Below, piece after piece: positions 32,941-41,702 of a stretch of 64,000 nucleotides of DNA (the stretch's first letter is position 1; every line of letters starts with the position of its first letter). The notes beneath the pieces were generated by a model that did no database searches, had not been told where the DNA came from, and saw nothing but the letters and a program-made list of their open reading frames with translations. The position numbers and the translations under genes are program-made. This stretch comes from UBA285 sp049970695 (GTDB lineage Archaea; Thermoproteota; Thermoprotei_A; Sulfolobales; Desulfurococcaceae), in the NCBI GenBank assembly GCA_049970695.1, contig JBMFML010000001.1, positions 124,001 to 188,000 of the forward strand. Direction: 5' to 3'.

Positions 32941-33468
32941 GTGCTGCCAAGTTATCCATGGGGGCCAGCCTTGAAGATAAGCTTTGTAGTTGGCGACATT
33001 ACAGAGTTCCCTGGCGATGCGGTAGTGAACCCCGCCAATACCCTTGGCATAATGGGTGGCGGCGTTGCACTAGCAATAAAGACCAAGGGCGGCGAAGTAA
33101 TAGAGCAGGAAGCAAGGCGCCGCGCCCCCATCCCCATAGGCAGCGCCGTTGTTACAACCGCCGGCAAGCTGAAGTGCAAGGCCGTAATCCACGCACCAAC
33201 GGTTGAGAGGCCCGGCGGGGCCTCGAGCCCCGAGTACGTCTACAAAGCCACGCGAGCAGCCGTTGAGGCAGCTATCCGTAGCGGGTTCAAGAGCATTGCA
33301 TTCCCCCTCATGGGCGCAGGCGTTGGCGGCCTGTCTCCGCGAGAGTCGCTCAAATCTATGCTAATGGCATTAAGGGAGTTCAAGGACTTCGACGTGGAGG
33401 TCTACATATACCTGAGAAACCCCGAGCTAATCAGCGAGGCCGAAAGTGTCTATAGAGAGTTCTTCTGA
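32941..33468 (+). CDS. Macro domain protein (ADP-ribose binding/hydrolysing)
   Basis: A 175-residue single macro domain. The signatures are VGDITEFPGDAVVNPAN, the glycine-rich loop MGGGVALAI, and the second loop FPLMGAGVGG. Members bind ADP-ribose and remove it from proteins or convert ADP-ribose 1''-phosphate. The true start may be TTG 32971 (ALKISF) rather than GTG 32941. The stop precedes rpiA by 14 bases, so the two are likely co-transcribed, possibly joining ADP-ribose turnover to pentose phosphate recycling (inference). Confidence 0.88.
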   Translation: MLPSYPWGPALKISFVVGDITEFPGDAVVNPANTLGIMGGGVALAIKTKGGEVIEQEARRRAPIPIGSAVVTTAGKLKCKAVIHAPTVERPGGASSPEYVYKATRAAVEAAIRSGFKSIAFPLMGAGVGGLSPRESLKSMLMALREFKDFDVEVYIYLRNPELISEAESVYREFF

Positions 33469-33482
33469 GTTGGGCGGTCTCC

Positions 33483-34208
33483 ATGGCGATAGAACACCAA
33501 GTAGAGAGGGCTAAGCTGAGTGCTGCTTCTGAAGCGTGCAACTTACTTAAGCAAACGTTAAAGCGCCGCTCAGTTATCGGCGTTGGAACGGGCTCTACTG
33601 TAAAGAAGTTTATTGATGTGTGTCACGACTTCTTAAGGGAGCACTTGCTTGTGGCTTCTTCACCAGACACCGCTCTCTACTTGAAGGACAGGTACAGAAT
33701 ATCTGTGTTTGAAGTCTTAACCGTGGACGAGGTAGATGTCTACGTAGACGGCGCTGACGAGGTCAGCAGCAAACTCGACTTGGTTAAGGGGCGTGGTGGC
33801 GCACTACTTAGAGAAAAAACACTGGCTTACATGTCGCAGACACGAATCTACATCGTTGACTATACCAAGTTCACGGGAGTAGATTACCTCTATGCCAAGC
33901 TCATTCCAGTAGAAGTCGTTCCATTCGCTTTCAAATATGTCGCTAAAGCAATTGCGAGACTAGGCTCTTTTCAGCCAATTTTGAGAGAAGGAGGAGGTAA
34001 GGACGGCCCTGTTGTAACTGACAACGGAAACTACATACTCGACTTGAAGCCCCTTGCTCCCATATACGAGCCCGCTAAGGTTCACCAAAAGCTCAAGAAT
34101 CTCCACGGCGTTGTTGAAACCGGTGTGTTTCCCGCCGAAGAGCTCGTTGACATGGTTGTAGTAGGCTACGCTGACAAGGCCCTTATACTAAGGAGGGGGG
34201 GTGCCTAG
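33483..34208 (+). CDS. rpiA: Ribose-5-phosphate isomerase A
   Basis: A 241-residue enzyme interconverting ribose 5-phosphate and ribulose 5-phosphate. Motifs are GVGTGSTVKKFID (phosphate loop), VDVYVDGADEVSSKLDLVKGRGGALLREK with the catalytic aspartates and the lysine and glutamate, and DNGNYILDL. ATG 33483 follows a GGGCGGTCTCC region. Length and layout are normal. It shares a transcript with the macro-domain gene upstream, and its 3' end lies next to the YdjM-like membrane protein gene. Confidence 0.95.
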   Translation: MAIEHQVERAKLSAASEACNLLKQTLKRRSVIGVGTGSTVKKFIDVCHDFLREHLLVASSPDTALYLKDRYRISVFEVLTVDEVDVYVDGADEVSSKLDLVKGRGGALLREKTLAYMSQTRIYIVDYTKFTGVDYLYAKLIPVEVVPFAFKYVAKAIARLGSFQPILREGGGKDGPVVTDNGNYILDLKPLAPIYEPAKVHQKLKNLHGVVETGVFPAEELVDMVVVGYADKALILRRGGA

Positions 34209-34231
34209 AAACGCGCCGCTCGACGCACATA

Positions 34232-34654
34232 TTGTTCTCGGCTGCTCTCGCCCTGCTGGCAATGCCGATAACGGAGTTTGCTGCTATAGTGCTGGGTCTA
34301 GCTACTGCTACTATTGCCGCTATCCTACCCGATGCCGATTTAAGACTTAAACACAGGAAGAGCCTTCATAACGTTTTTGCGCCGCTGCTCCTAGCCTCGC
34401 TATTTGCACTGTTATTTCCAGACAACAAGTACATAATACCGTGTATGAGTGGGCTTTTAATTGGCTGGCTCAGCCACGTACTACTAGACTTCTTAACTGT
34501 GAAGGGGGTCTACGCGCTTTACCCGCTAAGCGGTGCCAGGTTCAGGCTTGGGCTTTGCAAGTCTGATAGCATCGCTTGCAACCTCCTTCTCTCACTAGCA
34601 GCATTAGCGATGATTATAGCTAGAGTAGGGGCCTTATTGAGAGCCTTTACATGA
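34232..34654 (+). CDS. YdjM/DUF457-like membrane-bound metal-dependent hydrolase
   Basis: A 140-residue membrane protein with four hydrophobic segments. Family residues are visible as LPDADLRLKHRKSLHN, matching the LPDxD...HRxxxHS pattern of the YdjM family. The family N-terminus T-H-x-x-x-x-x-A appears in frame just upstream of TTG 34232 (ETRRSTHILFSAALALL), but no ATG, GTG or TTG precedes it before a stop at 34172. The true start may be a non-standard codon, or a one-base frameshift from GTG 34201, which has AGGAGGGGGG directly before it. The function is unknown. Confidence 0.65.
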   Translation: MFSAALALLAMPITEFAAIVLGLATATIAAILPDADLRLKHRKSLHNVFAPLLLASLFALLFPDNKYIIPCMSGLLIGWLSHVLLDFLTVKGVYALYPLSGARFRLGLCKSDSIACNLLLSLAALAMIIARVGALLRAFT

Positions 34655-34675
34655 GCTTTTAGGCTTGCTGCCCCT

Positions 34676-36154
34676 TCACTTCTTCCTAGCTACTTCTCTT
34701 TTAATAGCAGCTCTATAAGCCAAAATACCCATTAAAGCACTGAGAGCTAGTGTAGCAGTAAGCCCCATTGACATGTACAATTGAGCAGTTGTGAGCATGT
34801 TCTTTGCCGTCTTCTCGAGTTCTTCGACGTTGACTAGTCTCGATTGAGCGACATCGAGCTCGGCTCGACAAGCACTCAATTGGCTCTTTGTGGAATTGAG
34901 TTCTAGCTCTGTTGCAGTCAGCTGGCTCTTCGTGTTCTTCAGCTCTTCTTCAACGCTCTTCAGCTTTTTCACGCCTTCTAGTAGCGTGCTGTGATCTAGT
35001 GGAAGTGCTCTGGAGTACGATAGCACTAGGCCTATTAGCTGCGACATGGTTAAGTCCGCGGCGATGTTGCCTGCATTTCGAATGCGTCCAGCGAACAGGA
35101 CGTTGTCAGTAGTATTATCAAAGCTAATTACAACGACAAGTGCTCCCGGCTTTTTGGGTAGCACTGAAAAGTACAGCACTGATGCAATGGCTTCTGAAAG
35201 CTTGCCAACCACTTTACTAAATAGCTCTCTCTCAACGGCGCCCATGGCGAGTTCCGCGTGTGGCATGTAGATGTGGTAAACCGTTGTATTGGTGTCTGAG
35301 ACCCCCCTAGTTACTAAGAGCAGGCTTGCATCGATAGACCGCGCAATCCACCACTCTGCAGCGTCGCTTGTGAGGTTTGCGAGAATGCTCCTATAAGCCA
35401 CTAGTGGCATGTACCAATGCACTAGCAACCCATCCACGGGGTTTATGCCTGGCGAGGCAATGCCCGTAGTCGGCAAAGCGCCCGGAAACAGTATCTCTAT
35501 CGAGGACTCGGACGCCTTCGTTACGTAGAACGATACGTAGTATTCGAGTTCTCCATAAGTAGTGTTCATCTTTAGCTTGCGAGGCCCCAGCTCCCTTGCA
35601 CTAGTTATGTTGGCAGACACCAGGGTTATGTTGTACTTATCTAAGAACAGCTCTAGCCTCTCGCCCACTAGAGTTGCTGAAACCGTGGTGTTGAGTGTGC
35701 TTAGGTACGTTGAGCCATTGACAGGAACCGAGAATAGTGCCGGTGGAATGTGCAGTGTGAAGTTTTGTATTGGGTTTACCGCGTATGGATGCTTTAGCGG
35801 GTCGATAAATGGCACGTCTATGAGCGTGGCGTTACTCCACATAGTGTACGTAGCGTTGCGGGCTTCTTCGGGAATGTCGAGTAGGGTTACGTCTGAGCGC
35901 GCTCTCCTCCCAGTTAATGCCCAAGCCACGTAAAGGCTTGGAGCGGGCTCTTCGAGATCGGCTCTCAGCAAGACATGCGAAATATTGTATTTGCCAAGCA
36001 TTTCACGAACTTGCGTTAGGTTTGCCCGCGGTGCGTAGATTACTACTAAAGTGTCGTGTAAGCCCTCCTCTGCCAAGGCCGTGGGCACACCGGTAATAGA
36101 GGCTAAAACCGCTACGAACAGTGCAGCTGCGAGCACTCTTTTCACATATGCCAA
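34676..36154 (-). CDS. Secreted or surface protein with C-terminal coiled coil and membrane anchor
   Basis: A 492-residue protein I cannot name. The N-terminal VLAAALFVAVLASITGVPTALA is a signal peptide, the ectodomain has many N-x-S/T sequons, residues about 395-455 form a heptad coiled coil (EEELKNTKSQLTATELELNS), and a C-terminal helix (MGLTATLALSALMGILAYRAA) is followed by a basic tail. This stalk-and-anchor design is common in archaeal cell-surface proteins. Start TTG 36154 follows GAGGTGC. The gene shares a palindromic TATA box with the divergent eIF2B-like gene. Confidence 0.7.
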   Translation of the reverse strand: MAYVKRVLAAALFVAVLASITGVPTALAEEGLHDTLVVIYAPRANLTQVREMLGKYNISHVLLRADLEEPAPSLYVAWALTGRRARSDVTLLDIPEEARNATYTMWSNATLIDVPFIDPLKHPYAVNPIQNFTLHIPPALFSVPVNGSTYLSTLNTTVSATLVGERLELFLDKYNITLVSANITSARELGPRKLKMNTTYGELEYYVSFYVTKASESSIEILFPGALPTTGIASPGINPVDGLLVHWYMPLVAYRSILANLTSDAAEWWIARSIDASLLLVTRGVSDTNTTVYHIYMPHAELAMGAVERELFSKVVGKLSEAIASVLYFSVLPKKPGALVVVISFDNTTDNVLFAGRIRNAGNIAADLTMSQLIGLVLSYSRALPLDHSTLLEGVKKLKSVEEELKNTKSQLTATELELNSTKSQLSACRAELDVAQSRLVNVEELEKTAKNMLTTAQLYMSMGLTATLALSALMGILAYRAAIKREVARKK

Positions 36155-36189
36155 GGTTCCAGCACCTCGTAGTCCAAAGCCTTGCTGGG

Positions 36190-36197
36190 TTATATAA
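36190..36197. promoter_or_regulatory. Palindromic TATA box between divergent genes
   Basis: TTATATAA is a perfect palindrome, about 39 bases from both TTG 36154 (minus) and GTG 36232 (plus). It can serve as the TATA box for both genes. Confidence 0.55.
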
Positions 36198-36231
36198 GCT
36201 GGCTTGTCTTTTTTATTTCAAAAGCCGACTG

Positions 36232-37167
36232 GTGCATTGCTTGCAGGCCTCTCGCAGAGCAACGGGCTCTGAGCTCGCTTTCAGCATTATGAGCGAGCTC
36301 CAGGAGGCGGCTAAAACCGGAGATAGGAGGCTCTTTGTTGAAAAGCTCGCTAGCGCCATCAAAGACGTCTTAGCAAACAGGCCTGCTTGTATGGCAGCCA
36401 TTAACGCGCTAAGGAGCATCGCACTCTACTACCTCGAGCACGGCCTCGACAAGCTCCCCGAGTACATAAGTAGCCTCAAGGAGAGCTACGATAGTGCTTT
36501 GTGGAAAGCCTCTGAAGTGGCTTCTAAGAGGGTGCGTGAAGGCGAGGTGATATTGGTTAATAGCAACAGCCTAGCTGTGCGGAGACTGCTCGCATGGTTG
36601 AAGAAGCAGGGCAAGAAAGTCAGCATATACGTAACTGAGTCCAGGCCGGGCAACGAGGGGCTATTAATGGCCGAGTACGCCGAGAGCCTCGGTTTCGACG
36701 TGTACTTGATTGTCGATTCGGCAGCCAGATTCTTCATGAAAGACGTTGACAAAGTCGTAGTAGGCGCGGAAGCCGTGGCCGTAAATGGAGCAGTAGTATC
36801 GAAGGTTGGCACTAGTTTAATTGCCCTTGTCGCGAAAGAAGCACGTAAAAGAGTTTTCGCAATTGCACCTTCATATAAGCTCAGCTTCGAGACTATTTAC
36901 GGAGAGCTCTTACCCGTGCCAGAGGAGGGCACGGAGGCCCTTGTAGACCCCGACGAGCGTGATAAGCTGCCGCCGGGCTACAAGGCAAGGGCCCCCCTAT
37001 ATGACGTGACGCCACCAGAGTACATAGATGCTGTTGCAACCGAGTACGGGCTTTACGCACCACAAGCCGTACCTATTTTACTTGAACTCGTCTACGGATC
37101 CTACGTGCCGAGCGTTCCAACACTCAAAGAATTGTTGGAGAAGATCGAGGGGGAGAAAAGTGATTGA
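36232..37167 (+). CDS. eIF2B/ribose-1,5-bisphosphate isomerase paralogue with altered active site
   Basis: A roughly 311-residue protein of the eIF2B alpha/beta/delta-MtnA-R15P isomerase family. It has the family core VVVGAEAVAVNGAVVSKVGT and the VTPPEYIDAVATEYGLYAPQAVPILL ending. The family catalytic cysteine (HCHS in the next gene) is S here (NSNS), and the catalytic aspartate (GADA) is E (GAEA). It therefore looks like an aIF2B-type regulatory or structural subunit. The frame reaches back to 36121; GTG 36232 keeps the region aligned with the paralogue and lies downstream of the TATA box. It overlaps the next gene by eight bases. Confidence 0.8.
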   Translation: MHCLQASRRATGSELAFSIMSELQEAAKTGDRRLFVEKLASAIKDVLANRPACMAAINALRSIALYYLEHGLDKLPEYISSLKESYDSALWKASEVASKRVREGEVILVNSNSLAVRRLLAWLKKQGKKVSIYVTESRPGNEGLLMAEYAESLGFDVYLIVDSAARFFMKDVDKVVVGAEAVAVNGAVVSKVGTSLIALVAKEARKRVFAIAPSYKLSFETIYGELLPVPEEGTEALVDPDERDKLPPGYKARAPLYDVTPPEYIDAVATEYGLYAPQAVPILLELVYGSYVPSVPTLKELLEKIEGEKSD

Positions 37168-38155
37168 AGTTCCAAGGAAGGTGCAGGAAATAGCAGAAGG
37201 CATTAAAACAATGCAAATTAGAGGGGCTGGCAAGATAGCGAGAGCCGCTGCAGAAGCCTTGAAGATAGCCGCGCTGGAGTACCCGGGGCCGCGCAGCGTA
37301 GACAACTTCAAAAAGTACCTCGTGAAAGTCGGCGAGCTGCTGATATCAACAAGGCCTACGGCTGTGAGCTTGCCAAACGCGGTAATTTACGTGTTGCGCG
37401 TGATAAAGGAGAAAACCAGCTTTGATGAAGTAAGAGAAGCCGTCGTCGCTGCTGCTGACGAGTTCATCAAGAACTCGGAAGAGGCCGTGAAGAAGATTAG
37501 CAAAATAGGTGCTAAGCGCATTAAGCACGGCTCTGTTGTTCTCACGCACTGCCACAGCACGGCTGCTGTTGAGCTAATCGCAGAAGCCTACAGGCAGGGA
37601 AGAGTTGTGAAAGTGTACAGCACGGAAACAAGGCCCTTCAAGCAGGGCAGGATAACAATGGCACACTTGTTGAAGTACGGAGTTCCCGCTGAGCAAATAC
37701 CTGATAGCGCTGTGAGGTACATTATGCACGAAGTAGACTACGTCGTTGTCGGCGCCGATGCCGTTGCAAGCAATGGGGCCGTTGTCAATAAAATTGGGAC
37801 TAGTCAAGTAGCTCTCGCAGCAAAAGAGGCTAGAGTCAGGGTCTACGTCGCAGCAGAGTCCTATAAGATATCTCCCTTCACCGTGTTCGGCGAACTCGTT
37901 AAAATAGAGTATAGAAGCGAAGAAGAAGTAGTGCCTAGAGACTGGCTCAGCGCGCACCCCCGCGTCAAGGTCTTAAATCCTGTGTTCGACGTCACGCCCC
38001 CGGAGTACATAGATGCTATTATAACGGAGTACGGCGTTATGCCGCCTCAAGCAGTGGTGCTACTGCTTATAAGCAAGCTTGGATGGGCCCTGGAAACACT
38101 GAAAACCGGGTACACAGAGGACTTCGAGGCCTATCTCGAGAGCTTGGCCGAATAA
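37160..38155 (+). CDS. Ribose-1,5-bisphosphate isomerase / aIF2B family protein
   Basis: A 331-residue family member retaining both residues described for Thermococcus kodakarensis R15P isomerase: the cysteine in LTHCHSTAAV and the aspartate in VVVGADAVASNGAVVNKIGT. It could convert ribose-1,5-bisphosphate to ribulose-1,5-bisphosphate in nucleoside degradation. GTG 37160 has GAGGGGGAG upstream and overlaps the end of its paralogue. No type III RuBisCO or AMP phosphorylase gene is in the window. It is co-translated with the altered paralogue, suggesting a hetero-oligomer (inference). Confidence 0.88.
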   Translation: MIEVPRKVQEIAEGIKTMQIRGAGKIARAAAEALKIAALEYPGPRSVDNFKKYLVKVGELLISTRPTAVSLPNAVIYVLRVIKEKTSFDEVREAVVAAADEFIKNSEEAVKKISKIGAKRIKHGSVVLTHCHSTAAVELIAEAYRQGRVVKVYSTETRPFKQGRITMAHLLKYGVPAEQIPDSAVRYIMHEVDYVVVGADAVASNGAVVNKIGTSQVALAAKEARVRVYVAAESYKISPFTVFGELVKIEYRSEEEVVPRDWLSAHPRVKVLNPVFDVTPPEYIDAIITEYGVMPPQAVVLLLISKLGWALETLKTGYTEDFEAYLESLAE

Positions 38156-38209
38156 CTCGCCACAATTATATACCAGGACTTTGCAAATAGCTCTAAGCGG
38201 AGGAGTTCA

Positions 38210-38506
38210 GTGATATTTCTCTCGAAAAAGAGGGAAAACCTGGAGGAAATAAAGGAGGAGCTGGTCAAGTTGATAGATGGTTGCGAAGAGCCTGTCTACA
38301 AAGTTGTCTTCTACTCGCTTGATGAAGTCAAGGAGATCATGGATAAAATCGTAGAGCGCTGGGAGCGGCAGGGACGGCAGGGGCGCCCCATAGACTACGC
38401 AACTCCGGGCGAGATAAAGAAGCTGCTAAAAATTGCCAAAAGATTAGTCAGCAAAACTCCCTCAGAAATAGTGAGCGAGTACAGGGAGCTCTTTACAAGC
38501 TATTAA
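38210..38506 (+). CDS. Small hypothetical protein
   Basis: A 98-residue, highly charged, mostly helical protein of unknown family. Start GTG 38210 follows GCGGAGG. It contains WERQGRQGRPIDYATPGEIKKLLKIAKRLV, which could be a helical DNA- or RNA-binding surface, but no domain is recognised. It lies 18 bases before the Fe-S assembly gene and is probably in the same transcript. Confidence 0.6.
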   Translation: MIFLSKKRENLEEIKEELVKLIDGCEEPVYKVVFYSLDEVKEIMDKIVERWERQGRQGRPIDYATPGEIKKLLKIAKRLVSKTPSEIVSEYRELFTSY

Positions 38507-38524
38507 TAACTTTAAGCAGCATTC

Positions 38525-38926
38525 TTGAAACTGAGTGCTGGTGCATCTGTAGTGACCACAGGCTTTAATGAAGAGGAGCTCAAGAAAAAGATAATCGAGG
38601 TTCTCGAAAACGTTGTAGACCCCGAGCTAGGCATAGATGTGTACAACTTGGGGCTGATATACGACATCAAAATTATCGACAAGAACAACGTTAAAATTTC
38701 TATGACGCTTACTACGATGTTTTGCCCCCTGGCAACCGTACTCCCATTAACAATTATAGAGCAGCTCAAAGAGAAGCTCAACATCAATGCAGACATAGAC
38801 ATCGTCTACGACCCGCCGTGGACGCCGTTGAGGATGACTGAGAAGGGGAGACAGATGTTCAAAGAGAGGTTTGGTTACGATGTTGTTGAAATGTACAGAC
38901 AAGCAACAGACTCGAACAGGGACTAG
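38525..38926 (+). CDS. MIP18/DUF59 family Fe-S cluster assembly factor
   Basis: A 133-residue protein of the MIP18 (SufT/PaaD-like) family. It has the hallmark DPELGIDVYNLGLIYDI and the invariant cysteine in TTMFCPLATVLP, then DPPWTPLRMTEKGR. The family aids maturation of Fe-S proteins. The exact start is uncertain: TTG 38525 gives a 17-residue leader before the conserved helix. It precedes serS by about 20 bases. Confidence 0.88.
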   Translation: MKLSAGASVVTTGFNEEELKKKIIEVLENVVDPELGIDVYNLGLIYDIKIIDKNNVKISMTLTTMFCPLATVLPLTIIEQLKEKLNINADIDIVYDPPWTPLRMTEKGRQMFKERFGYDVVEMYRQATDSNRD

Positions 38927-38945
38927 TGATTAGTGGTGGAGTCTC

Positions 38946-40328
38946 GTGAGCTGGAGCATACTGAACATGCTGAGAACGAATCCCGAGCTACTGAAGGAAC
39001 ACGTCAAGAAGAGGTTTATGGATGTAAGCATAGTGGACAAGGCCTACGAACTAGACCTTAAGTGGAGAAAACTGCTCACCACAGTTCAGGAGATCAGACA
39101 CAGGCATAATGAAATTAGCCGGCAAATACCGAAGTTGCCAGAGCCTGAGAAGAAGGCCGCGCTTGAAGAGGCAAAGAAGTTGCTTGAAGAACTAGCACGC
39201 CTAGAGGCCGAGCTAAAGCTCGTGGAAGAAGAAAGAGAGAAAGCTCTCTTAAGCCTGCCGAATATCGTGCACGAGAGTGTTCCAATAGGTCCTGACGATA
39301 GCTACAATGTGCCAATCAGGTTTTGGGGAAGGCCGCGAGTTTGGGTAGGCTATCTTGAGCAGTTCAAGCAACAGACTGAAAGGTACGGCTTTAATGTAGA
39401 CTACGAGCTCATTGAGTGGAAGCCCGTAGGCCATGCCGACATGCTTGAAAACGTGCTACGCCTCGGCAATACTGTTAAAGCCGGAGAAGTTGCTGGAAGC
39501 AGGTTCTACTACTTGTTTGACGACTTAGTGTTCCTCGACATGGCACTTCTTATGTATGCCATAGACTACTTGACTTCGAAGGGCTATAGGCTGGTTTTGC
39601 CGCCTTACATGCTCAGGTACAAAATAATATCTGGAGTTATAGACATGGCGACTTTTAAGGACGCGATATACAAAATCGAAGACGAAGACCTCTACTTGAT
39701 TGCAACCGCTGAACACTCTCTAGCGGCTCTTCACGCGTATGAAGACATACCAGAAGAAGAGCTGCCAATAAAGTACGTGGGGGTCTCGCCGTGCTTCAGG
39801 AAGGAAGCAGGTGCCGGGTCGAGGGACTTAAAGGGCATATTTAGAGTGCACCAATTCCACAAAGTAGAGCAATACGTATTCGCCAAGCCCGAAGAAAGCT
39901 GGGATATAATGGAAGAGCTTATACGGAACGCCGAGGAGCTCTTCAAGGGGCTCGAACTCCCCTATAGAGTAGTCAACATAGCGAGCGGAGACTTAGGTGC
40001 GCCGGCAGCCAAGAAATATGACCTAGAAGTGTGGATGCCCGCACAAGGGCTCTACAGGGAAATGGTGAGTTGTAGCAATACAACGGACTGGCAGAGCTAC
40101 AGGCTGAGAATAAGGCTAGTGAGGAGAAAGGGCATGGTGAAAGAATACGTGCACACACTAAACAGCACGGCGATTGCCAGCACCAGAACCATTACTGCAA
40201 TACTAGAAAACATGCAGAACGAAGACGGTACTGTGAGGATTCCAAAAGCCCTGCGCAAATACCTCGAAGTGTTCGACAAGGCGCCTAAGGACTACATACA
40301 TCCATACAAGAAAGAGCGCGTCAAGTGA
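38946..40328 (+). CDS. serS: Seryl-tRNA synthetase
   Basis: A 460-residue class II synthetase of the common (bacterial/eukaryal) type, not the rare methanogen type. The N-terminal ~100 residues form the antiparallel coiled-coil tRNA arm (VQEIRHRHNEISRQIPKL, LLEELARLEAELKLVEEE). The catalytic core has motif 2 (CFRKEAGAGSRDLKGIFRVHQFHKVE) and the late motif 3 region near LNSTAIASTRTITAILE. The start is GTG 38946 with GGTGGAG upstream. It charges tRNA-Ser and, where applicable, tRNA-Sec. Confidence 0.95.
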   Translation: MSWSILNMLRTNPELLKEHVKKRFMDVSIVDKAYELDLKWRKLLTTVQEIRHRHNEISRQIPKLPEPEKKAALEEAKKLLEELARLEAELKLVEEEREKALLSLPNIVHESVPIGPDDSYNVPIRFWGRPRVWVGYLEQFKQQTERYGFNVDYELIEWKPVGHADMLENVLRLGNTVKAGEVAGSRFYYLFDDLVFLDMALLMYAIDYLTSKGYRLVLPPYMLRYKIISGVIDMATFKDAIYKIEDEDLYLIATAEHSLAALHAYEDIPEEELPIKYVGVSPCFRKEAGAGSRDLKGIFRVHQFHKVEQYVFAKPEESWDIMEELIRNAEELFKGLELPYRVVNIASGDLGAPAAKKYDLEVWMPAQGLYREMVSCSNTTDWQSYRLRIRLVRRKGMVKEYVHTLNSTAIASTRTITAILENMQNEDGTVRIPKALRKYLEVFDKAPKDYIHPYKKERVK

Positions 40329-40390
40329 GCAATAATACTTGGCCAAGCCGTTTTTAAGGCGACAAATTCGGCATTCGCCTCAGGGGTTTA

Positions 40391-40759
40391 ATGAGCCTTG
40401 ATGCTTCTGAAAAAGTCATAGTCGAAATTCAGCTGGATTTCAGCGAAGAAAGCGACAAGGCTCTCCGAGTACTTTTCAACGTTGCCGAAGAGCTGTTAGA
40501 CAAGCATGGCATATGGGTTGAAATAGTACCAGTACACCTCTGGTTTGCGGATCCTCTCGAGTCGGAGCTCGCAGACCTGCCAAAGATATTCATTAACGGC
40601 AAGCTCAGGTTTATTGGGCGCGCTCCTTCGAGAAAAGAGCTTATTGAGGCAATAATGAGCCACGTTGGAACGCCTCCCGTGAAAACTGAGCTTAGTGCCA
40701 TTAAATTTGGGAAAGTAAACTTCGATGGTGGTCTTCCAGAAGTTGCGCTCGTCGCTTGA
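40391..40759 (+). CDS. Thioredoxin-fold-like protein without a CxxC motif
   Basis: A 122-residue protein with a thioredoxin-like pattern: an N-terminal beta strand (VIVEIQLDFSEESDKALRVLFNVAEELL), a central strand, and the cis-proline element LPKIFINGKLRFIGRAPSRKELIEAI. No cysteines are present, so it cannot do thiol redox chemistry. It may bind a partner or metal. ATG 40391 follows an AGGGG region. It is convergent with the kinase gene at 40848. Confidence 0.55.
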   Translation: MSLDASEKVIVEIQLDFSEESDKALRVLFNVAEELLDKHGIWVEIVPVHLWFADPLESELADLPKIFINGKLRFIGRAPSRKELIEAIMSHVGTPPVKTELSAIKFGKVNFDGGLPEVALVA

Positions 40760-40847
40760 CCAAGGCTCTTTCGCGCTCACGAGAATTAAAGAGGCCCGCA
40801 CCACTCTTTCGCGCGGAATTCTGCCAATATATCTTCTTTACGTGGTC

Positions 40848-41702
40848 TTAAGGCGGCCGGATTTGTGCCTGCAACTCGCTGGTTGCCAGAGGGCTCCTGG
40901 TCTCTCTCTCAATGAGCCATTTAGTAGTGCCTTCGTGAGCTTTAAACGCTGCTTCTTCGGCATCAAGCAGCGTAGAGTAGTAGACAAAAAACAGCGCCAA
41001 GAAGTAATCGCCAGATCCAGTGCTGTCTCTGACTAGAGGAGCCTCGTCGAACTTGACGCGCTTCAGAGTACTATCTTCGAGAATTACTACCTGATCGGGT
41101 GGGATCGTTACGACTGCTGCTCCGCGCAAGAAGCGTGCTAGTACCTTGGCAGAGCGCTCTATATCACGGCTCCCCCCAATTGACTGGCACTCCTCCAAAT
41201 CCATGTGAACGACGTCCGCCTGTGAAAGCGCCTCAAAGACTTCTGCGCGTGGAGCAGTAGCTACAGCACCGTTTACTACTTCCCTAATGAAGCCCTGCAC
41301 GTCGAGCGCCAGCGCAGTAGACCTAAGCCTAACTGCTCTTAGCAGGTTTAAATCGACTTCTCCGAGAACGGGGTTTACAATAGTGTAGCACAAACCGGCA
41401 TGCATGTTCCAGGAGTGTATTGGCGGGGATGCTTCGTAAACTCTCAACCTCCTCGTGTTACCCACGTACTCCAGTACGAATATAGTGGATTTGGTTGAGA
41501 ACTGCTTCTTGTCCATGAACCTGGAAATAGGGTGGTTTACAAGGAGAGGAGTGTAGACCCCATAAACACGCACTTCAAAACCTCTTTCTAGCAGTGGTAG
41601 TGAAGAGTAGTAGGAGCCGCCCCCATAGGCAACGTACTCTACTCCCCCCTCCAGCTTAATTATGTCTATAGTAGGGTTGCCATATATGCAAAACCTGTTC
41701 AA
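40848..41702 (-). CDS. PfkB-family sugar kinase
   Basis: A 284-residue ribokinase/PfkB family kinase, somewhat short. It has the N-terminal YGNPTIDIIKL with GGGSYYSS (substrate glycine pair), the C-terminal catalytic motif RDSTGSGDYFLALF with the base aspartate, and the anion-hole GSGD. Substrates could be a ribonucleoside, myo-inositol or a sugar. It overlaps the zinc-finger-like gene upstream by four bases, so the two are translationally coupled. Confidence 0.85.
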   Translation of the reverse strand: MNRFCIYGNPTIDIIKLEGGVEYVAYGGGSYYSSLPLLERGFEVRVYGVYTPLLVNHPISRFMDKKQFSTKSTIFVLEYVGNTRRLRVYEASPPIHSWNMHAGLCYTIVNPVLGEVDLNLLRAVRLRSTALALDVQGFIREVVNGAVATAPRAEVFEALSQADVVHMDLEECQSIGGSRDIERSAKVLARFLRGAAVVTIPPDQVVILEDSTLKRVKFDEAPLVRDSTGSGDYFLALFFVYYSTLLDAEEAAFKAHEGTTKWLIERETRSPLATSELQAQIRPP

